From Halichoerus grypus (taxonomy: Eukaryota; Chordata; Mammalia; Carnivora; Phocidae), in contig NC_135717.1 of the NCBI RefSeq assembly GCF_964656455.1, positions 248,001-312,000 on the forward strand: a DNA stretch of 64,000 bases, in the 5' to 3' direction. The notes under the pieces were generated by a model. The model ran no database searches and had not been told where the DNA came from. It worked only from the letters and a program-made list of their open reading frames with translations. The translations under genes were made by a program, and so were the position numbers. Shown here in pieces: positions 43,966 to 55,859 of the stretch (within the stretch, counting starts at the first letter, position 1; each line of letters starts with the position of its first letter).

Positions 43966-44507
43966 CGTGTCCACAGAGGAGGCTACTGTCAGAACGGCGA
44001 CGATGCTGGGTGAAGGCAAAAACGCGCTCTGACCCCAAGGCCGTCCCGCGGGCAGCTGAAGGCACAAGCGCTTCCTCTCCAAGCCCAGCAAACACGGGGT
44101 GCCGGCTGGGGTGAGGGGCAGCCCCCAGACTTGCAGGAGAGCCGGGGGGGGGGCTGCAGCCTGAGCTGGGTTTTCATGCTGCATAGGAGTTTTCCCGGGG
44201 AGGAGAGAGTGTGCAGGACGTGCCATCTGTGAGTGTGCGCCGAATGCCAAGTGCACCGAGGCCTTGTACACGGGCAGGGAAGCCGAGGGGGAGCCCCACG
44301 CGTCCCGCTGCCCTGGTGGCAGCTCCAGCTCCTCCACCACCCTGGGGCGCCTCCCGTCTCTTTCAACCACCCCCCAGACTGGGAACCGGAGGTGGTGCAG
44401 GGCAGGCACCCACTCAGCGGGGGCCAGGGCTCCCAAAGCCAAGACAGCAGGCACTTCCTGACTCTGGGCTCAGATCCCGAGGGGAGGCTGGGAGGGGCCC
44501 CGAGGGT

Positions 44508-44531
44508 GGCATTCCAGCTGGCATTCCAACT
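44508..44531 (+). promoter_or_regulatory. Tandem pair of TEAD-like sites, 12-bp period
   Basis: GGCATTCCAGCT is directly followed by GGCATTCCAACT. CATTCCA is the M-CAT/TEAD core (complement TGGAATG), and paired sites can favour TEAD dimers. The block lies in AT-richer sequence with further CATTTCC words. Confidence 0.4.
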
Positions 44532-45061
44532 CCTACTGCACAATTTGTCCATTTCCTGCCCTGGCTGCAAATTTCAACCATTTCCCTCATGGGCCACCTC
44601 CGGCCTCTGCCCGCTGCCTGGCCCTGCCCTGACCCTGGCAGGGGACAGGAAGGTCCTTGTCCTGCCAGCTCAAAGTTTGCACCCAGCCATGCCTTCAGCC
44701 AGCATCCTGCTGAGAGGCCCCTGGATGCAAGCAGGGGTGCCGGGCCAGAGTGTCGAGGAGACTAGGGTCTAAAACCCGCTGTGCATCCCCCATCCAGGTG
44801 CCTGGCCATGGCAGCATGCATCCGGCACCTGCCATGGGGCCATGTGGGGCTGGTGCTGGAGTCCCTCAAAGGCTGGAGACACGGGCCAGAGATGGGACAT
44901 GGGCACTCGCCACATGCGGAGGGTGGGCTTGTTAACCTTGAAAGCATGGTTCCTCCAGTCAGGGAGGGTGGACTCCGGGTAGGGCCCCAGGACCGAGCCC
45001 AGGCCTGAAGCATCAGCCATTCCAGGTCCAACACTCAGATGCCCAGCACCTTGCCTCCCAT

Positions 45062-45127
45062 CAGGCTGACCTGAACAGATCCCAGGAGATCTGGCAGGCT
45101 GACCTGAACAGATCCCACGAGATCTGG
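45062..45127 (+). repeat. 33-bp tandem duplication
   Basis: Two copies of CAGGCTGACCTGAACAGATC plus the following CCASGAGATCTGG, starting at 45062 and 45095, differing by a single base. The near-identity implies a recent event and likely copy-number variability. Confidence 0.92.
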
Positions 45128-46149
45128 CGTCCAGAACCTTGGCAGAGCAGACCATTGTCTCTCTTCAGGCACCCTCCCTAAGCTCAGAGAACGTCCTACC
45201 CGTGAGAGCGAGATCCCCAAGACGAGGTGAGGGCGTCCAGCTAGAACACATTCCTGGGATCTGGCCCCTGCCCATCGGGACCCTGAGCAGGGCTCCCCAG
45301 GAAGCTGGTGAGGGAAGCCTGGTCCCGGTGGCGGTGGTGGCCCCGATGCCCTCTCCCATGGGTCGGTGGCCTGTGACACCCCAAGGTTTTTTAGGGTTTG
45401 TTCAAGTCCTGTGCACAGACTCTGGGGGTTACCCTTAACAAGTATCCTTGGCCATGAACTAGTTGGAGTGGGGCCTGCTGCCTGTAGCTAAGAATCTAAC
45501 CTGGGCTGATGCTGACCAGGAAGCTAGGCCCCCGAGGAAGAGGTCCCACAGTGCTGGGGTCCACGGGCACTCAGTGGATGGTGGCAGCTGCCCGTGGTGC
45601 CAACCCAGCCTGCAGCCCCCTCCTGCTCAACTCCCAGCTCCCAGCCCCAGCCTGGGCCTGCCAGGATGGACCTTTCCCTGACGCCCAAATGGAGAAACGG
45701 GCCCCCAGCTGAACCCTTAGGGGTGGGGATGGAAGACCCCTGCCTCCCAAGCCCTGTGGGAGCACAGCAGGCCCTGGGAGCTCCCTGAGGGGCTGCGGAG
45801 GATGGCACCCTTGAGAAACCCTGACCAGGCTCCCTTCCCCTTATTCAGGCCCCGGACCTGGGCCAGACTTCCAACTCTCTGTTACATCCCCAGACCATGC
45901 TCCCCCGGTGCTTGAGGAAAGGATTTCAGCAGATGCCTCCCATCTGTGGACCCAGTCTGGGCCAGCATGGCAGGGTCCCCAGCATGCCCTGGGGTCAGCC
46001 TCAGCCAGAGTTTGCATGGCAAGCCCAGAAGAGCGGGCCATATCTCCACATCAGGGGTACCGTTGCTCTCCGTGTGTCAGAGTGATTTGCACCCACCGAC
46101 CACCGACCAGTTACCCTGTCCCGTGGTTTGACTTTGCCCAGACAGCACC

Positions 46150-46225
46150 ATCCTGAGCATGGGAGGAAGAAGCCCAGAGAGGGAGAGGAGGGCAGAAGGT
46201 CACCCAGCTTGCTGCCCCCCCCACC
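46150..46225 (-). mobile_element. MIR SINE fragment, minus strand
   Basis: GAAGCCCAGAGAGGGAGAGG and AAGGTCACCCAGCTTGCTGC match the reverse MIR core. Confidence 0.7.
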
Positions 46226-46229
46226 ATGC

Positions 46230-48245
46230 CAGTGACGGGTGATCTGTGTGGTGAGGGGGCTTCAGGAAGGGCAGAGAGTGCCCTGCGGATGCAGCTCCTG
46301 GGGGCGGCCCTGCTGAGGGGAAGCCAGGAGAACACAGGGTGCAACGTGGGGCCAAGCACACATAAAGGGTGTGTTCATCCAGGCCGCGTGGGGCTGGGCG
46401 CCCTCCAGCACAAGCTATGAACCCAGACGGATTTTCCATGCTGGGGCCCAGGTTCCCCGCCAGCCCGCTGTTAACAAAGTCCCAAGGCTCAGCCAGAGCC
46501 GCTCGGAGACAGGACAGCCCTCCAACACATTCTAGCTCAGTGATTTAATGGCGGAGCATGCGTGCACTATTTAGGTAATAAATCCATCCATTTGGGGGTT
46601 TTAATATGTCATAGGAGGCTCCTCCCCAACCCCACCCACCCCACCCCCAAACACAGAATCCTGAGAAAACCTTATTTCACAGGTTCCCATAAAGCCAGGT
46701 GCAAAGCAGCCGTGGCATGCGTGGGGCCCAGCTCCTAAGGAACATTGCTGCTGGCAGCCGGAGGGGGGGCATGGAAGTGGGGCTTTCGTAGGTGTGGCCA
46801 CCCTCCGGCAGGCAGGTGGCTCTCTGGGAAAACCACAGGGCTGGCTCCTCGGGCTCCCTATGGCCAGGAGCCCGCTATGGGGAAGGGCGTCAGCCCCTCA
46901 GGGCAGAGGCTGCATCCCAACCAGAGAAGGTCCTAATCCAACTTGCTGAACAGTGACCACACACATACAGAGATTTTGACATTAAGGCAGATGCTTTGGG
47001 CAGTCTTAAAAACCCACTTCTGGGCTAAATACTCAAATAAGGTTCATGGACTAAATTTCAACCCCAACATTAGAGCAAACCCTGCTAATGTGATGCACCT
47101 GCTCAACCCAAACAGCCTTCACCCCAATCCACCCCAGGAAGGGAACCAAAGGCCTCCTAGTACTTGGTTTGGGGTCGCCGGGGAGCGGGGGGCAAAGGGG
47201 TACAAGGAATCATCCTCTTCCAAAACAGCTCCCGCCTCAGAGCTGAGCTGAGCACTGGGGCCAGGGCTCCCAGCCTCTTCCAGGGTCCGGGGATTCCGGA
47301 AGGCGGCCTGTCCGGAGTAACAGCCCAGGCCCCAGCTGCTGGGGGTCGCCCCACTGAGTCCACTGTGTGCCTCCTCTCCCCTGCTGGCTGCTGTTGGTTT
47401 GCTTTGGGGCAGGAAAGCGGGATGCATGTAGGGTGGTAGGCTGGTCACACACAGAGCCCCCCAGGCTTCATGCCCATCTCAGGAACAGATGAAGGCATGG
47501 GAGCCTGGGGGCATTGAGGGGCTTGCCAAGGCCCCCCAGCCAGAAAGGGAGAGACAGTGCTCAGAGCTGAGCCCCCCAGGGCCCACCGCCCACCCAGGGA
47601 GCCGACTGGACCCTGCCTGCTCTACTCTGCTCCTGCAGAGCCGTGGGCCGGGGAGGGCATGGATTTCAGCAGATCCATCCCGTGGCCCAGTGGTGCAGAG
47701 GTAACAGGCAGACGTGGTCCCTGCCCACACGTGTGCCCCAGGAGGCCAGGCCAGGTGGGCCAGCTCTTCCTAGAGCCCTGAGCCTGCTGACCAGCCGCCC
47801 CAGAACCAGCGGCGCCAGGGTCAAGCGCACAGCAGGACCAGCAGGCCGAGGCCGCAGACGGCCCTCGGGCATCTGCCTCCTCCCAGGGCAGCCAGGGCCG
47901 TCAGTCGGTAGCGAGCACAACTCGCCTCTAATAAAACAAATCATCTGAGGCTGGGGAAGCCACAAGAGGAAACAGCTGTGTGCTCTTGGCTGCGAACACG
48001 TGTTTCTACGCCCATCTCCCTGCTCCCTACTCTGCTCCTGCGGAGTTCCGGATGCTTGGCCTGTTTCTGACAGCAGAGCGCTCTGCACTGTCGGGAGCAG
48101 AGTCACGGGGGCCTCGCGCGCATCACCTGGCCACGCGTACGCAGAAACCAGATCAGCAGGCCACACTGAGTGCCCACTGTGGGCCAAGGACCGTGAGCCG
48201 CGGACCCTGACACGACCGTAGCCCCACAAAGGCCGTCCCAGCCAC
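46230..48245. other. Single-copy DNA
   Basis: Mostly GC-rich; AT-richer islands at 46530-46620 and 46940-47110 match no repeat I know. The minus frame 47666-48430 (254 codons) begins inside an L1 relic and is not a gene. Confidence 0.5.
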
Positions 48246-48249
48246 AGAT

Positions 48250-48700
48250 ACCAATGTCTCTGTCCACAAAGACTTAACGCTGGGATGTTCATGTGGGTTC
48301 TATTCATAATTGTCCCCAAAATGAGACACATGCAAATATGCACCAGGAGGTGAAAGGGTAGACAATGTGGGGTGTACAGTGGGACCCTCATGAGAAGGAT
48401 AGACGAACCTGCTGATAAATTCAACAACACGGGTGACTCTCAGAAGCATTACGGTGAGTGAAGGCCCAGAGGTGCACACAGCGTCCGTGTCCATCACTGT
48501 GAACGCTGGAGTAGGGGGCACCGGTCTGTGCTCGGAGCCAGAAGACCCAGCTCCCTAGATGGGGGGGATTGGTTACAGGGCCACAAGGAAGCCTCCTGGG
48601 CACCAGGAAATGCCCCATACTCTGACCCAGGTGTGCACGCGTGTAAGAAGTCATGAAGCTAGGCATACAGATCTATGCATCTCAACAGAGCCCTGTAGAA
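48250..48700 (+). mobile_element. LINE-1 ORF2 end and 3' UTR relic
   Basis: GGGATGTTCATGTGGGTTCT with TTCATAATTGTCCCCAAAAT, CAATGTGGGGTGTACAGTGG, ATTCAACAACACGGGTGACT and CATTACGGTGAGTGAAGGCC correspond to late L1 ORF2. GGGATTGGTTACAGGGCCAC to AGAAGTCATGAAGCTAGGCA corresponds to the 3' UTR. Degenerate. Confidence 0.78.
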
Positions 48701-49106
48701 AGACAGGTGAATGCTGGAGGATCCCACAGCCTGACCCTCCTACAGCTGTGCTTTACACCCTAAAGGCGGGAGGCGGAGGTGGGGCCCTCAGAGAAGAAAT
48801 GGTCCCCCCCCCCACCACCGATGGAAGCAGAGAGGTTGCTAGATGGCTGTCTCTTCAGCCCAGGTGGACACAGGTGCCTACTTTGACCCCAGGACTAGAG
48901 CACTGTGGTGGGTGTTACAAATGGAGACACACTGAGTTCTGAGCCCCATCGTTCCAGCCTTGTGATGTCCCAGGAAAAGGGTATCAGGCCCACCAAGCCA
49001 GGCAGGTTCCCTCAGGACTCACTGACACTGGGGCGAATGGAAAAGTCCAGAGCATCCCCAAGGACCTTATCCCATCACCACACACTTCCACGTACCAGCA
49101 CCACGG

Positions 49107-49772
49107 CTGCCAACATCATCTCCACTGCCTCCACCATGACCTTCATCATCACCTCCACTATCACCCCATTACCTCTATCATCACCACTATCATCACCTCC
49201 ACCATCATCTCCCCCATCACCTCCACCATCACCTCCACATCACCTCCACCATCACCTCCACCATCACCTCCATCATTACCCCATCACCTCTATCATCACC
49301 ACTATCATCACCTCCACCATCACCTCCCCCATCACCTCCATCATCACTCCATCACTGCTATCATCACCTCCACCATCACTTCCGTCATCACTTCCACCAT
49401 CAACTCCATCATTACCTCCCCCATCACCTCCATCATCACCTCCGTCATCACCTCCACCATCACCTCCGTCATCACCTCCACCAACTCCATAATTACCTCC
49501 CCCATCACCTCCACATCACCTCCACCATCACCTCCCCCATCACCTCCATCATCACCACCATCATCACCACCATCATCACCTCCACCATCACCTCCATCAT
49601 CACCTCCACCATCACCTCCATCATCACCTCCACCATCACCTCCGTCATCACCTCCACCATCAACTCCATCATTACCTCCCCCATCACCTCTGTCATCACT
49701 TCCACATCACCTCCACCATCACTTCCACCATCACCTCCACCATCACCTCCACCATCACCTCCATCATCACCT
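49107..49772 (+). repeat. CACCATCACCTCCATCAT-type minisatellite, about 660 bp
   Basis: Array of ATC-ACC and CTCC units with a basic 12-bp grain (CACCTCCACCAT) and longer internal duplications: the ATCATCACCTCCACCATCAC motif recurs many times. The frames encode Ser-Pro-rich (plus) or Met-Glu-Val repeats (minus, 49505-49705) and are products of the repeat. It is bordered on the right by an LTR relic. Confidence 0.95.
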
Positions 49773-49784
49773 AGTACAAAGTAC

Positions 49785-50140
49785 CGCGGACCAGATCTGT
49801 CCCCTCACAGTTCTGGATGCCATAAGTCTGAGATGCAGGTGTTGATCCACTGGTCCCTTCTGGTGTTGTGAGGGAAAATTGCTCAGTGTCCCTCTCTAGC
49901 CTCTAGTGGCTGCCAGCAATCCTTGATGCCCCTGGCTTACAGATGGAGATGCTGATCCCCACTGCCACTGCCATGTGGCCTCCTCCCTGCGGGTATGTCC
50001 ATGCTCCGCTCTTCTGTGAGGACACCACGCTGCTCCAGCATGACCGCAACTTAACCATCACACCTGTAGAGTCCCTGCTTCCAAGTAAGACCACCTGCAC
50101 AAGTTCTGTGTGGACATGAATTCTGGGGGGACACTATTTG
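49785..50140 (-). mobile_element. MaLR-type solo LTR relic, minus strand
   Basis: Forward text CCTCACAGTTCTGGATGCCA, TAAGTCTGAGATGCAGGTGT, TGCCATGTGGCCTCCTCCCT, TTCTGTGAGGACACCACGCT and ATGAATTCTGGGGGGACACT follows the reverse complement of the same LTR group as 4545-4900. Confidence 0.82.
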
Positions 50141-50144
50141 ACCC

Positions 50145-50342
50145 AGCACATCCCCACCCCACCAGCCTGCAGCTCCCTTTGCCCCCATCACCATCTGTGC
50201 TGCATCACGGAGTAGTCATTTGTCAACTATCTCCACCTCCAGGGCATAAGCTCCTGCGTCAGACACCTGGTCTCAGCACCAGGCTCACCCAGAGCCTGGC
50301 CCACAGTGTGCGCTCAACAAACACCTGCTGAATGAATGAATG
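50145..50342 (+). mobile_element. L2 LINE 3' end with TGAA tail
   Basis: 'caccagcctgcagctccc', CACCTCCAGGGCATAAGCTC, AGAGCCTGGCCCACAGTGTG, CGCTCAACAAACACCTGCTG, then GAATGAATGAATG. Canonical L2 3' terminus in forward orientation. Confidence 0.85.
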
Positions 50343-50344
50343 AG

Positions 50345-51560
50345 CAACACAAGGGCCACAGTGGGTCTGATTCTAGATCTCCAGAAGGCCTAGGTCATGT
50401 TGTGCACCCTAAAGCAGAACATTCTGGGTCTGGGGAGATGATGGGGGAAAATCAGCCTGGCTCCAAAGGCTGGATCTGCTGGGTGAGCGGGTCAGCCATT
50501 CACCAACCCGAGCCCTCACTCCCTCCTCGGTACAATGAGCCAGGGGAGGCTTGCCTCTTCAGGCTGACCTAGGGATGGGTAAGTGGATGGCCAGGGTCTG
50601 ATGGGCAATCACCCCAGTCTCCAAGATGGCCTTGGGCAAGGATGGGTCTCGAAGAAAGGGCTGTCTTCACCCAAAAGCCCTTGAGTGTCACACCATCCTT
50701 GTGGGGTTACCATGCCAAACGGTCCTGGGTAAGCCATTCCATGGAGCCACGTGTCCAGCATGGTGGCTGGCAAGTGCAGCACCTCACCACTCCCGCCTGC
50801 CCCCCAGAGTCCCTGGGGGCTGGGATGGGAGGGAGCCAGGGAAGGAGGAAGCTTCTGGAAAGCAGCCACGCTGGAGCGGTGCTGGGCCTCCTCACGTGGC
50901 CCACCTAGGCCAGGCATGTACTCCTCCCTCAGAGAGGAGGAAGGACAGAGGGCTGGTGGCAACTCTGTCCTGGCAGCTCCCCAGGGGCTCCTGGGCAGGC
51001 TTGAGTTTCTAAGGAGCATTAACTACGTCTTGCAAATTAAGATAGTAACTTGGAGGACTGAGGCCATTAAAAATAGCTCGACTTACTCAGCCCCTCCTCA
51101 GAGTTCTGTGGGAAAGAGTCCGTCAGCTGGACAGCTGACCCCACGGGCCTCCCACTAACTCGGAGCTAGCCCAGCTCATGGAGAAAGTATGGGAGGAACT
51201 CTGGCAGTGTGTGCCCTACAGCTGGTGAGTGGCCATGGGGGCACCCCCAGCACTGTCCCTTGGTGACAAGGAGCGGATGTCACTCAAGGAGCACACTGCT
51301 GTGGCATCTGCCCCATGGGACCGGCTCAGTACTGGTCACAGGTCCTCTGGCCCCTCTCCCTCTCACTTCCTCTCCTAAAACTGCCTATTTCCCAGCCTGC
51401 TCTGCACAAGAAGCAATCCTTTGGCCCCATGTTCACGTTAAGAAGGGACGTGTTAATATACAAGTCCTTGCATGTGCATACACAAGGACGTAAACAACTT
51501 AGGAGGCCTTTGGCTCGAATACAGAAGAGCTAACTTGAAATGGCTTTCAAGTGTATCATG
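50345..51560. other. Single-copy DNA
   Basis: No repeat recognised; 51010-51085 is a small AT-rich island. Overlapping frames only. Confidence 0.5.
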
Positions 51561-51564
51561 CCAT

Positions 51565-51855
51565 GTGACAAGAAGTTGGGGTTGCAGCACTCAGTGATTA
51601 TGTGACATCACAGGATGTGGGACGCCTCCTCTTCTCTGTCTTGCCACCCTCACTCAGCCTCAGTCCTCAGAATTGGTCCTCATGGTTGCAATATGACTGC
51701 CATAGCTCCAGGCGTCACATCCTTATCCACTAACCTCTAAAGGCACCCTTGCCTTGTGCATCTTTTTAAGAACGAGGAGGATATTCTCAGAAACCCCCAG
51801 CAGTCCTCTCTAAAGTCCCATCACCAAAATGACTGCAGGAAGTTTGTCTCTTCAT
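51565..51855. mobile_element. Old interspersed repeat relic, family uncertain
   Basis: TTGGTCCTCATGGTTGCAAT, ATGACTGCCATAGCTCCAGG, CGTCACATCC, then TTTTTAAGAACGAGGAGGAT, CTCAGAAACCCCCAGCAGTC and TAAAGTCCCATCACC follow the order of a common mammalian repeat ('ggtctcatggttgcaagatggctgcagcagctccaggcatcacatc ... agaagccccccagcagacttcc'). LTR-like by length and spread; orientation not assigned. Confidence 0.6.
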
Positions 51856-51859
51856 CTTT

Positions 51860-53490
51860 ATGCTAACAGGAACATGTATTCCTTTGGTAACATGAAGAAA
51901 GAAAGTTTAATATATTTTTTATAGAAGCCCTCTTGTCAGTGGTGTGCAGGACTCCAAAACCATGGGCTCGGTCCTTTCTGGGCAATCCCAGCTTTGCTGG
52001 GAAGGTCCAGGATACGATGGGTCCTGGGAAGCCAGGGCCGAATACGAGACCCCAGCAAACCTCCGGATCCCAAATATAGGAATAGTTATCTCTCCTTGGT
52101 GCTCCCCACCAGGCCGGCACTCCAGCACAGAGGGCTTGAGGTGGGTAAGGCCTTTTCCACTAACTAGCTGTGTGATCCTTCTAAGACACAAGAACGGTCA
52201 TCTTGCCCAAGGCTTCCTTTGCCAGCTTACAGGTTCTGCCCAGCCTGGCTGCTCTAGCAAACCCCAAACCTCAACAGCCTGGCATAAGAAGAGTTTCTGT
52301 CTCACTTGCATGAAGCCCGCCCCGTGATCATTCAGGGACCCAGGCTCCAGTGAGCACAGCTCTGCCCTTGTCCAGCGAAAGGGACAGGGAGCACGGCGGG
52401 CAACTTCCTTCCCCGGCTGCCCGGTGTCCTTCACAGGGACTCAGGTCCCGGTAACACACCGTGACTCCACACCACCCAGCAACAAACCACCGCGTAGGGT
52501 GGTTCTGTTTCCTGATGGACGCCCGTGATGTGGAAATAGGGTTTCACAGCTCAGCCTCCAAGGCCTCCGAGGGCAGCAGGAAATATTTCAAGCCTCGTGC
52601 GGTGCATAACTCCAACGCCACGTGGGTTTGTGAGAAGGACAGCAGTGGCTCTGTGTCCGTGGCACCTGCTCTGCTCTGGCCGGCTGGGGTCACTGCCGCG
52701 TCTGCCTGACGAGCTGGCAGGGCGGGGGCCACGACACCCCCCAGTCCGGCCTGGCCTGAGCGCTGACCCTCCCCGTGGCTGGACAAACCCTCCCGTGTCC
52801 TCAGGCAGTTTGCACGACTGGGCAGACCGAAGCACTGTTGTTGTTGTTCTTGTCACATTAAAACACAAAATTAATTCAGCCACTTCTAACCTCGAAACAT
52901 CTGAGGAGCAGAGCTCATAGAGAGATGAATTATTCATATATTTGGAACCCATTCTCCAAACATGTGCATAAATAAATTGTGTTTTCCTCCTAAAATGGGG
53001 CTGTTTCACCTAAGGGGCTTTCCCGGCAGACCCCACACCCCGCCCCACGGTCCCCACTGCGGGTCACAACACCCCACGCGGACGAGGACCAGTGGAGGAT
53101 TGTTGGGTCTGGACCTGTAGCAGGCCCACAGATGGAAGCCCGCAGGAAACTGTCACTGGGATTGCATCAGGGCCAGAGATGGGTGGGCACTGGGGACGGG
53201 GTCCAGGAGGGCGGCTCGGGTCCAGCACCCCCAGGTGTTGGCCTGCTCTGTGGACTCCTCACCCCCCCACCCACCCTGGACCCCCACTTTTCTCATCCAC
53301 AAAGTAAGCGTGCTGAACCAGACAATGGCCAAAGGGCTCCTGAGGGCTCAGCACCAACATTCTGTAGCTCTAAACCAGAACATTCCTAGTGATTTCCTTA
53401 AATGTACCAGCATCAGGGCCTGGGGAAGGACCAGGTCCTCCCAGAGCTCTTGTAAGGGAGGGAGCACGGGGCGGGACATAGTCCTGTCCG
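51860..53490. other. Single-copy DNA with MIR scrap and AT-rich islands
   Basis: 52145-52195 holds CTAACTAGCTGTGTGATCCT, a forward MIR start. 52840-53010 is an AT-rich island with TTAATTCAGCC, TGAATTATTCATATATTTGG and AATAAATTGTG, not matching a repeat I know. No gene. Confidence 0.45.
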
Positions 53491-53494
53491 TGGG

Positions 53495-53605
53495 CTTATT
53501 TTCATCCCTCTGTGGTTTTCGCTTGCATCTCCTTAGTAGCTAATGGTGTTGGACATCTTTCTCCTGTTTGCCCGTTGCCAGCCATGTATCTTCTTCAGTG
53601 GGGCA
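53495..53605 (-). mobile_element. Short LINE-1 ORF2 relic, minus strand
   Basis: TCTGTGGTTTTCGCTTGCAT, CTAATGGTGTTGGACATCTT and CTGTTTGCCCGTTGCCAGCC correspond to the reverse L1 segment 'tgtggttttgatttgcatttc ... gctaatgatgttgagcatctt'. Confidence 0.78.
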
Positions 53606-53607
53606 TT

Positions 53608-53705
53608 AAATATTCGCACAACTATTGTGTGTCTGTCCCTGGCTCTGAAAACCACAAAGACCCAAGACACCATCCTTTCCTGAAGGTCACTGTCTAGCGG
53701 GCGAG
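53608..53705 (-). mobile_element. L2 LINE 3' fragment, minus strand
   Basis: ACTATTGTGTGTCTGTCCCT, then AAGACCCAAGACACCATCCT and TCCTGAAGGTCACTGTCTAG resemble reverse L2 ('ctatgtgccaggcactg ... caagatccctgccctcaaggagcttacagtctag'). Confidence 0.6.
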
Positions 53706-53709
53706 GCCT

Positions 53710-55855
53710 AAGTGTGACACTATTTGGAAAGTGAGCGTAGAACTGTGGCCCAGCCCGGGCTGGGGGGCTTCCCTCCTCATCCACCTGAGGAGAGCTGGCT
53801 TGGGCTTCCACCCTTCCAGGTACTGGGGAGACCCCCGAGATCCTCATCTGTTAACCGAGGACAGTAAGGGCTCTGCCCCGTGCCCACAGCTCAGCTCAAG
53901 GCACCAGGGGCACGACCAGAGCTCAGCACACAGCCGCTAATCCTCACTACCGCCACGGTCGCCACCGCTGCTGGGTGGAGAGTCAGGGACAGCTGCTTGG
54001 AAGTGGGGCCAGAGCCAAGCCCCAAGAATGAGCGGACAGGAGCCAGTCCCAGAGGGGGGCTTGAGAAGATGCCCTGCACAAGCAGCCCCAGCACAGAGCA
54101 TCAGCATCAGGCACCATGTTCCAAAGACCTCTGGATGTTTTGTTTTCCAGAAAGCCAGCACTGGGCCCCACCAGCTCCAGGGGAGAGGGCAGGTTGTCCA
54201 GGGTCCCAAGTATGGCCTGGCTGGCCCCTCATCCACCCTCCCCTGGCCACCTGATCTTCCCTCCTAGAAATCCATGGCCCCGTCTCAGCGTGGCCTTGAA
54301 GGGCTAGGGCTCAGCTGAGGGATGCCATGGGGAGGGGTCCCCCTAGAAGCCTCTGCCCCCTGGCTCTCTGGGGGCCTTTAATTGCCACTGTGTGCAGCAC
54401 CTTCAGATTCACAGACAGAAGGGCTGCCCAGGGTTGGGGGCCAGCGGGAAGCCTGCTTATAGCTCCCGATCAGGTAAAGATGGGGCTGGGGTCCAAGGCC
54501 CAGAGGAGCAAGTGGGGAAGCCCCTGGGATGTGGGTCTCTCTCTGCTTCCAACATGCCCAGCCCTGGACATGGGTGGGCACCAGAGGATGAAAGAAATCC
54601 CCTCCCTCTAGACCTGGGGAAGAACTTTTTGAGGTGCTATGAAGCAGAGAGTCAGAAAGAAGAGCCAGGGGGAGACACCAGACTGCCTGAAGGGCTGCCC
54701 AAGGTGGGATTGGATGGGCCTGGCCCCCAGGAACACAGGCCCGCAAGTGGGGAGGGTGGCAGTGGGGGTCAACGGCCTGCCCTGTGGCCCTGGCAGGAGC
54801 TGAGCTCCACTGGGGCCTGGGGCGCACCTGACCCTCTGGAGGGTCCCTTCCTCCCACATCTGCCCAGGGTGACAAGACACAGAGCTTCCCAGAGAAGCCC
54901 CACACTGAGTGGCCTGGCTGCGTGGCCCCTCCTCACCCCAAACCAAGTTGCTCTCCACTTGGACCTTGGGCCAAGCCCCAGGCACCGCTGAGCAAGGGCA
55001 GGAGGGCAGAGGAGGCACCAGGGGCCCGGCCCCACCCAAGGTCACTGCTTCAGCGGCGAGGAGGCCCAGAGAGCCAGCTGGAGGGCAGGAAGGAGTGAGC
55101 CCAACATGGGACCTCAGGACGGGAGGCAGCCATGGCTTCTTGCAGAAGCCAGCTCAGGCCTCAGTTTCCCATGAACCCCAGTGGAATGGGCAGGGCCAGA
55201 AAGCACGCTGGGGCAGGTCCTAGGAGCTGCAGGAGCGGGGCCAAGCCACTCACACCCTGGACCAGGAGGAGCGCCCCTGACAGAGGCTGGCCTCCAGTGC
55301 AAGCAGGAAGGCCGAGGGGAGGCTGGGTAGCGGCGGGAAGCCAGCACCTGATCCCACTAATTAACGGCTTCAAACTGCCCCGAAGAGCAGCCCAAGCCCA
55401 GGAGCGTCTGGCCTCCAGACAGTGGCGTCTCCTCTGAAGAAGGGCTTTGTCTAACTTTTTTTTAATGTTTGGAAACCGAAGGCTAACCTCGCCTAATCTC
55501 TCCATCTTGTCCTCATGGGCAGCCCCTCGGCAGAGCTCAGTAACAGGTGGTCTGGGGCTGGAGGGCAGAGGAGGGGCAGAGGGAGGACGGGCAGCCCCCT
55601 CCTCCCCCATCCCACCTCCCCCTCCCCCTTGCCCCCGCAAGCCCAGACTCTGTTAGAGGCAGAGGCTTCCCAGAGTTGCCAGAGGGCTGCTCTTAGCTGG
55701 TCTTGTGGGGGACACTCTTCCCCCCACTGCTTCACCAGGGCCCCTGCTAGTTCTGGGGTCTCCACTCACACTGGAAGTCTTCCCTGATCCTACCAGACGA
55801 GGGCGGGTGCCCTCAGCAGGCACCCCCAAGCCCCAGAGAGGCTGAAGACCCTAGG
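53710..55855. other. GC-rich single-copy DNA
   Basis: No repeat recognised. Frames up to 199 codons on the plus strand (54392-54991) are overlapped by 175- and 145-codon minus frames. A 20-base T-rich string near 55458 is the only AT feature. Confidence 0.5.
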
Positions 55856-55859
55856 GAGT

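Larger units (their letters stand above)
43966..46145. other. GC-rich single-copy DNA
   Basis: Includes the 12-bp tandem TEAD-like pair (44508-44531) and a 33-bp tandem duplication (45062-45127). Frames of 184 and 179 codons on the plus strand and 193 and 260 on the minus strand all overlap. No exon supported. Confidence 0.5.

Noticed and set aside
43672..44454. 260-codon minus-strand frame over the CpG-rich patch at 43.9 kb
   Set aside because: Much of the CpG-rich part aligns to a reverse MIR; plus-strand frames over it are equally open; no family resemblance.
47666..48430. 254-codon minus-strand frame
   Set aside because: Starts in L1 relic sequence and has no domain; an accidental extension out of the L1.
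52551..53009. 152-codon minus-strand frame with more mixed composition
   Set aside because: Looked protein-like at first, but its first third comes from an AT-rich island with no codon bias, the rest is GC-rich with competing frames, and no family is recognised.
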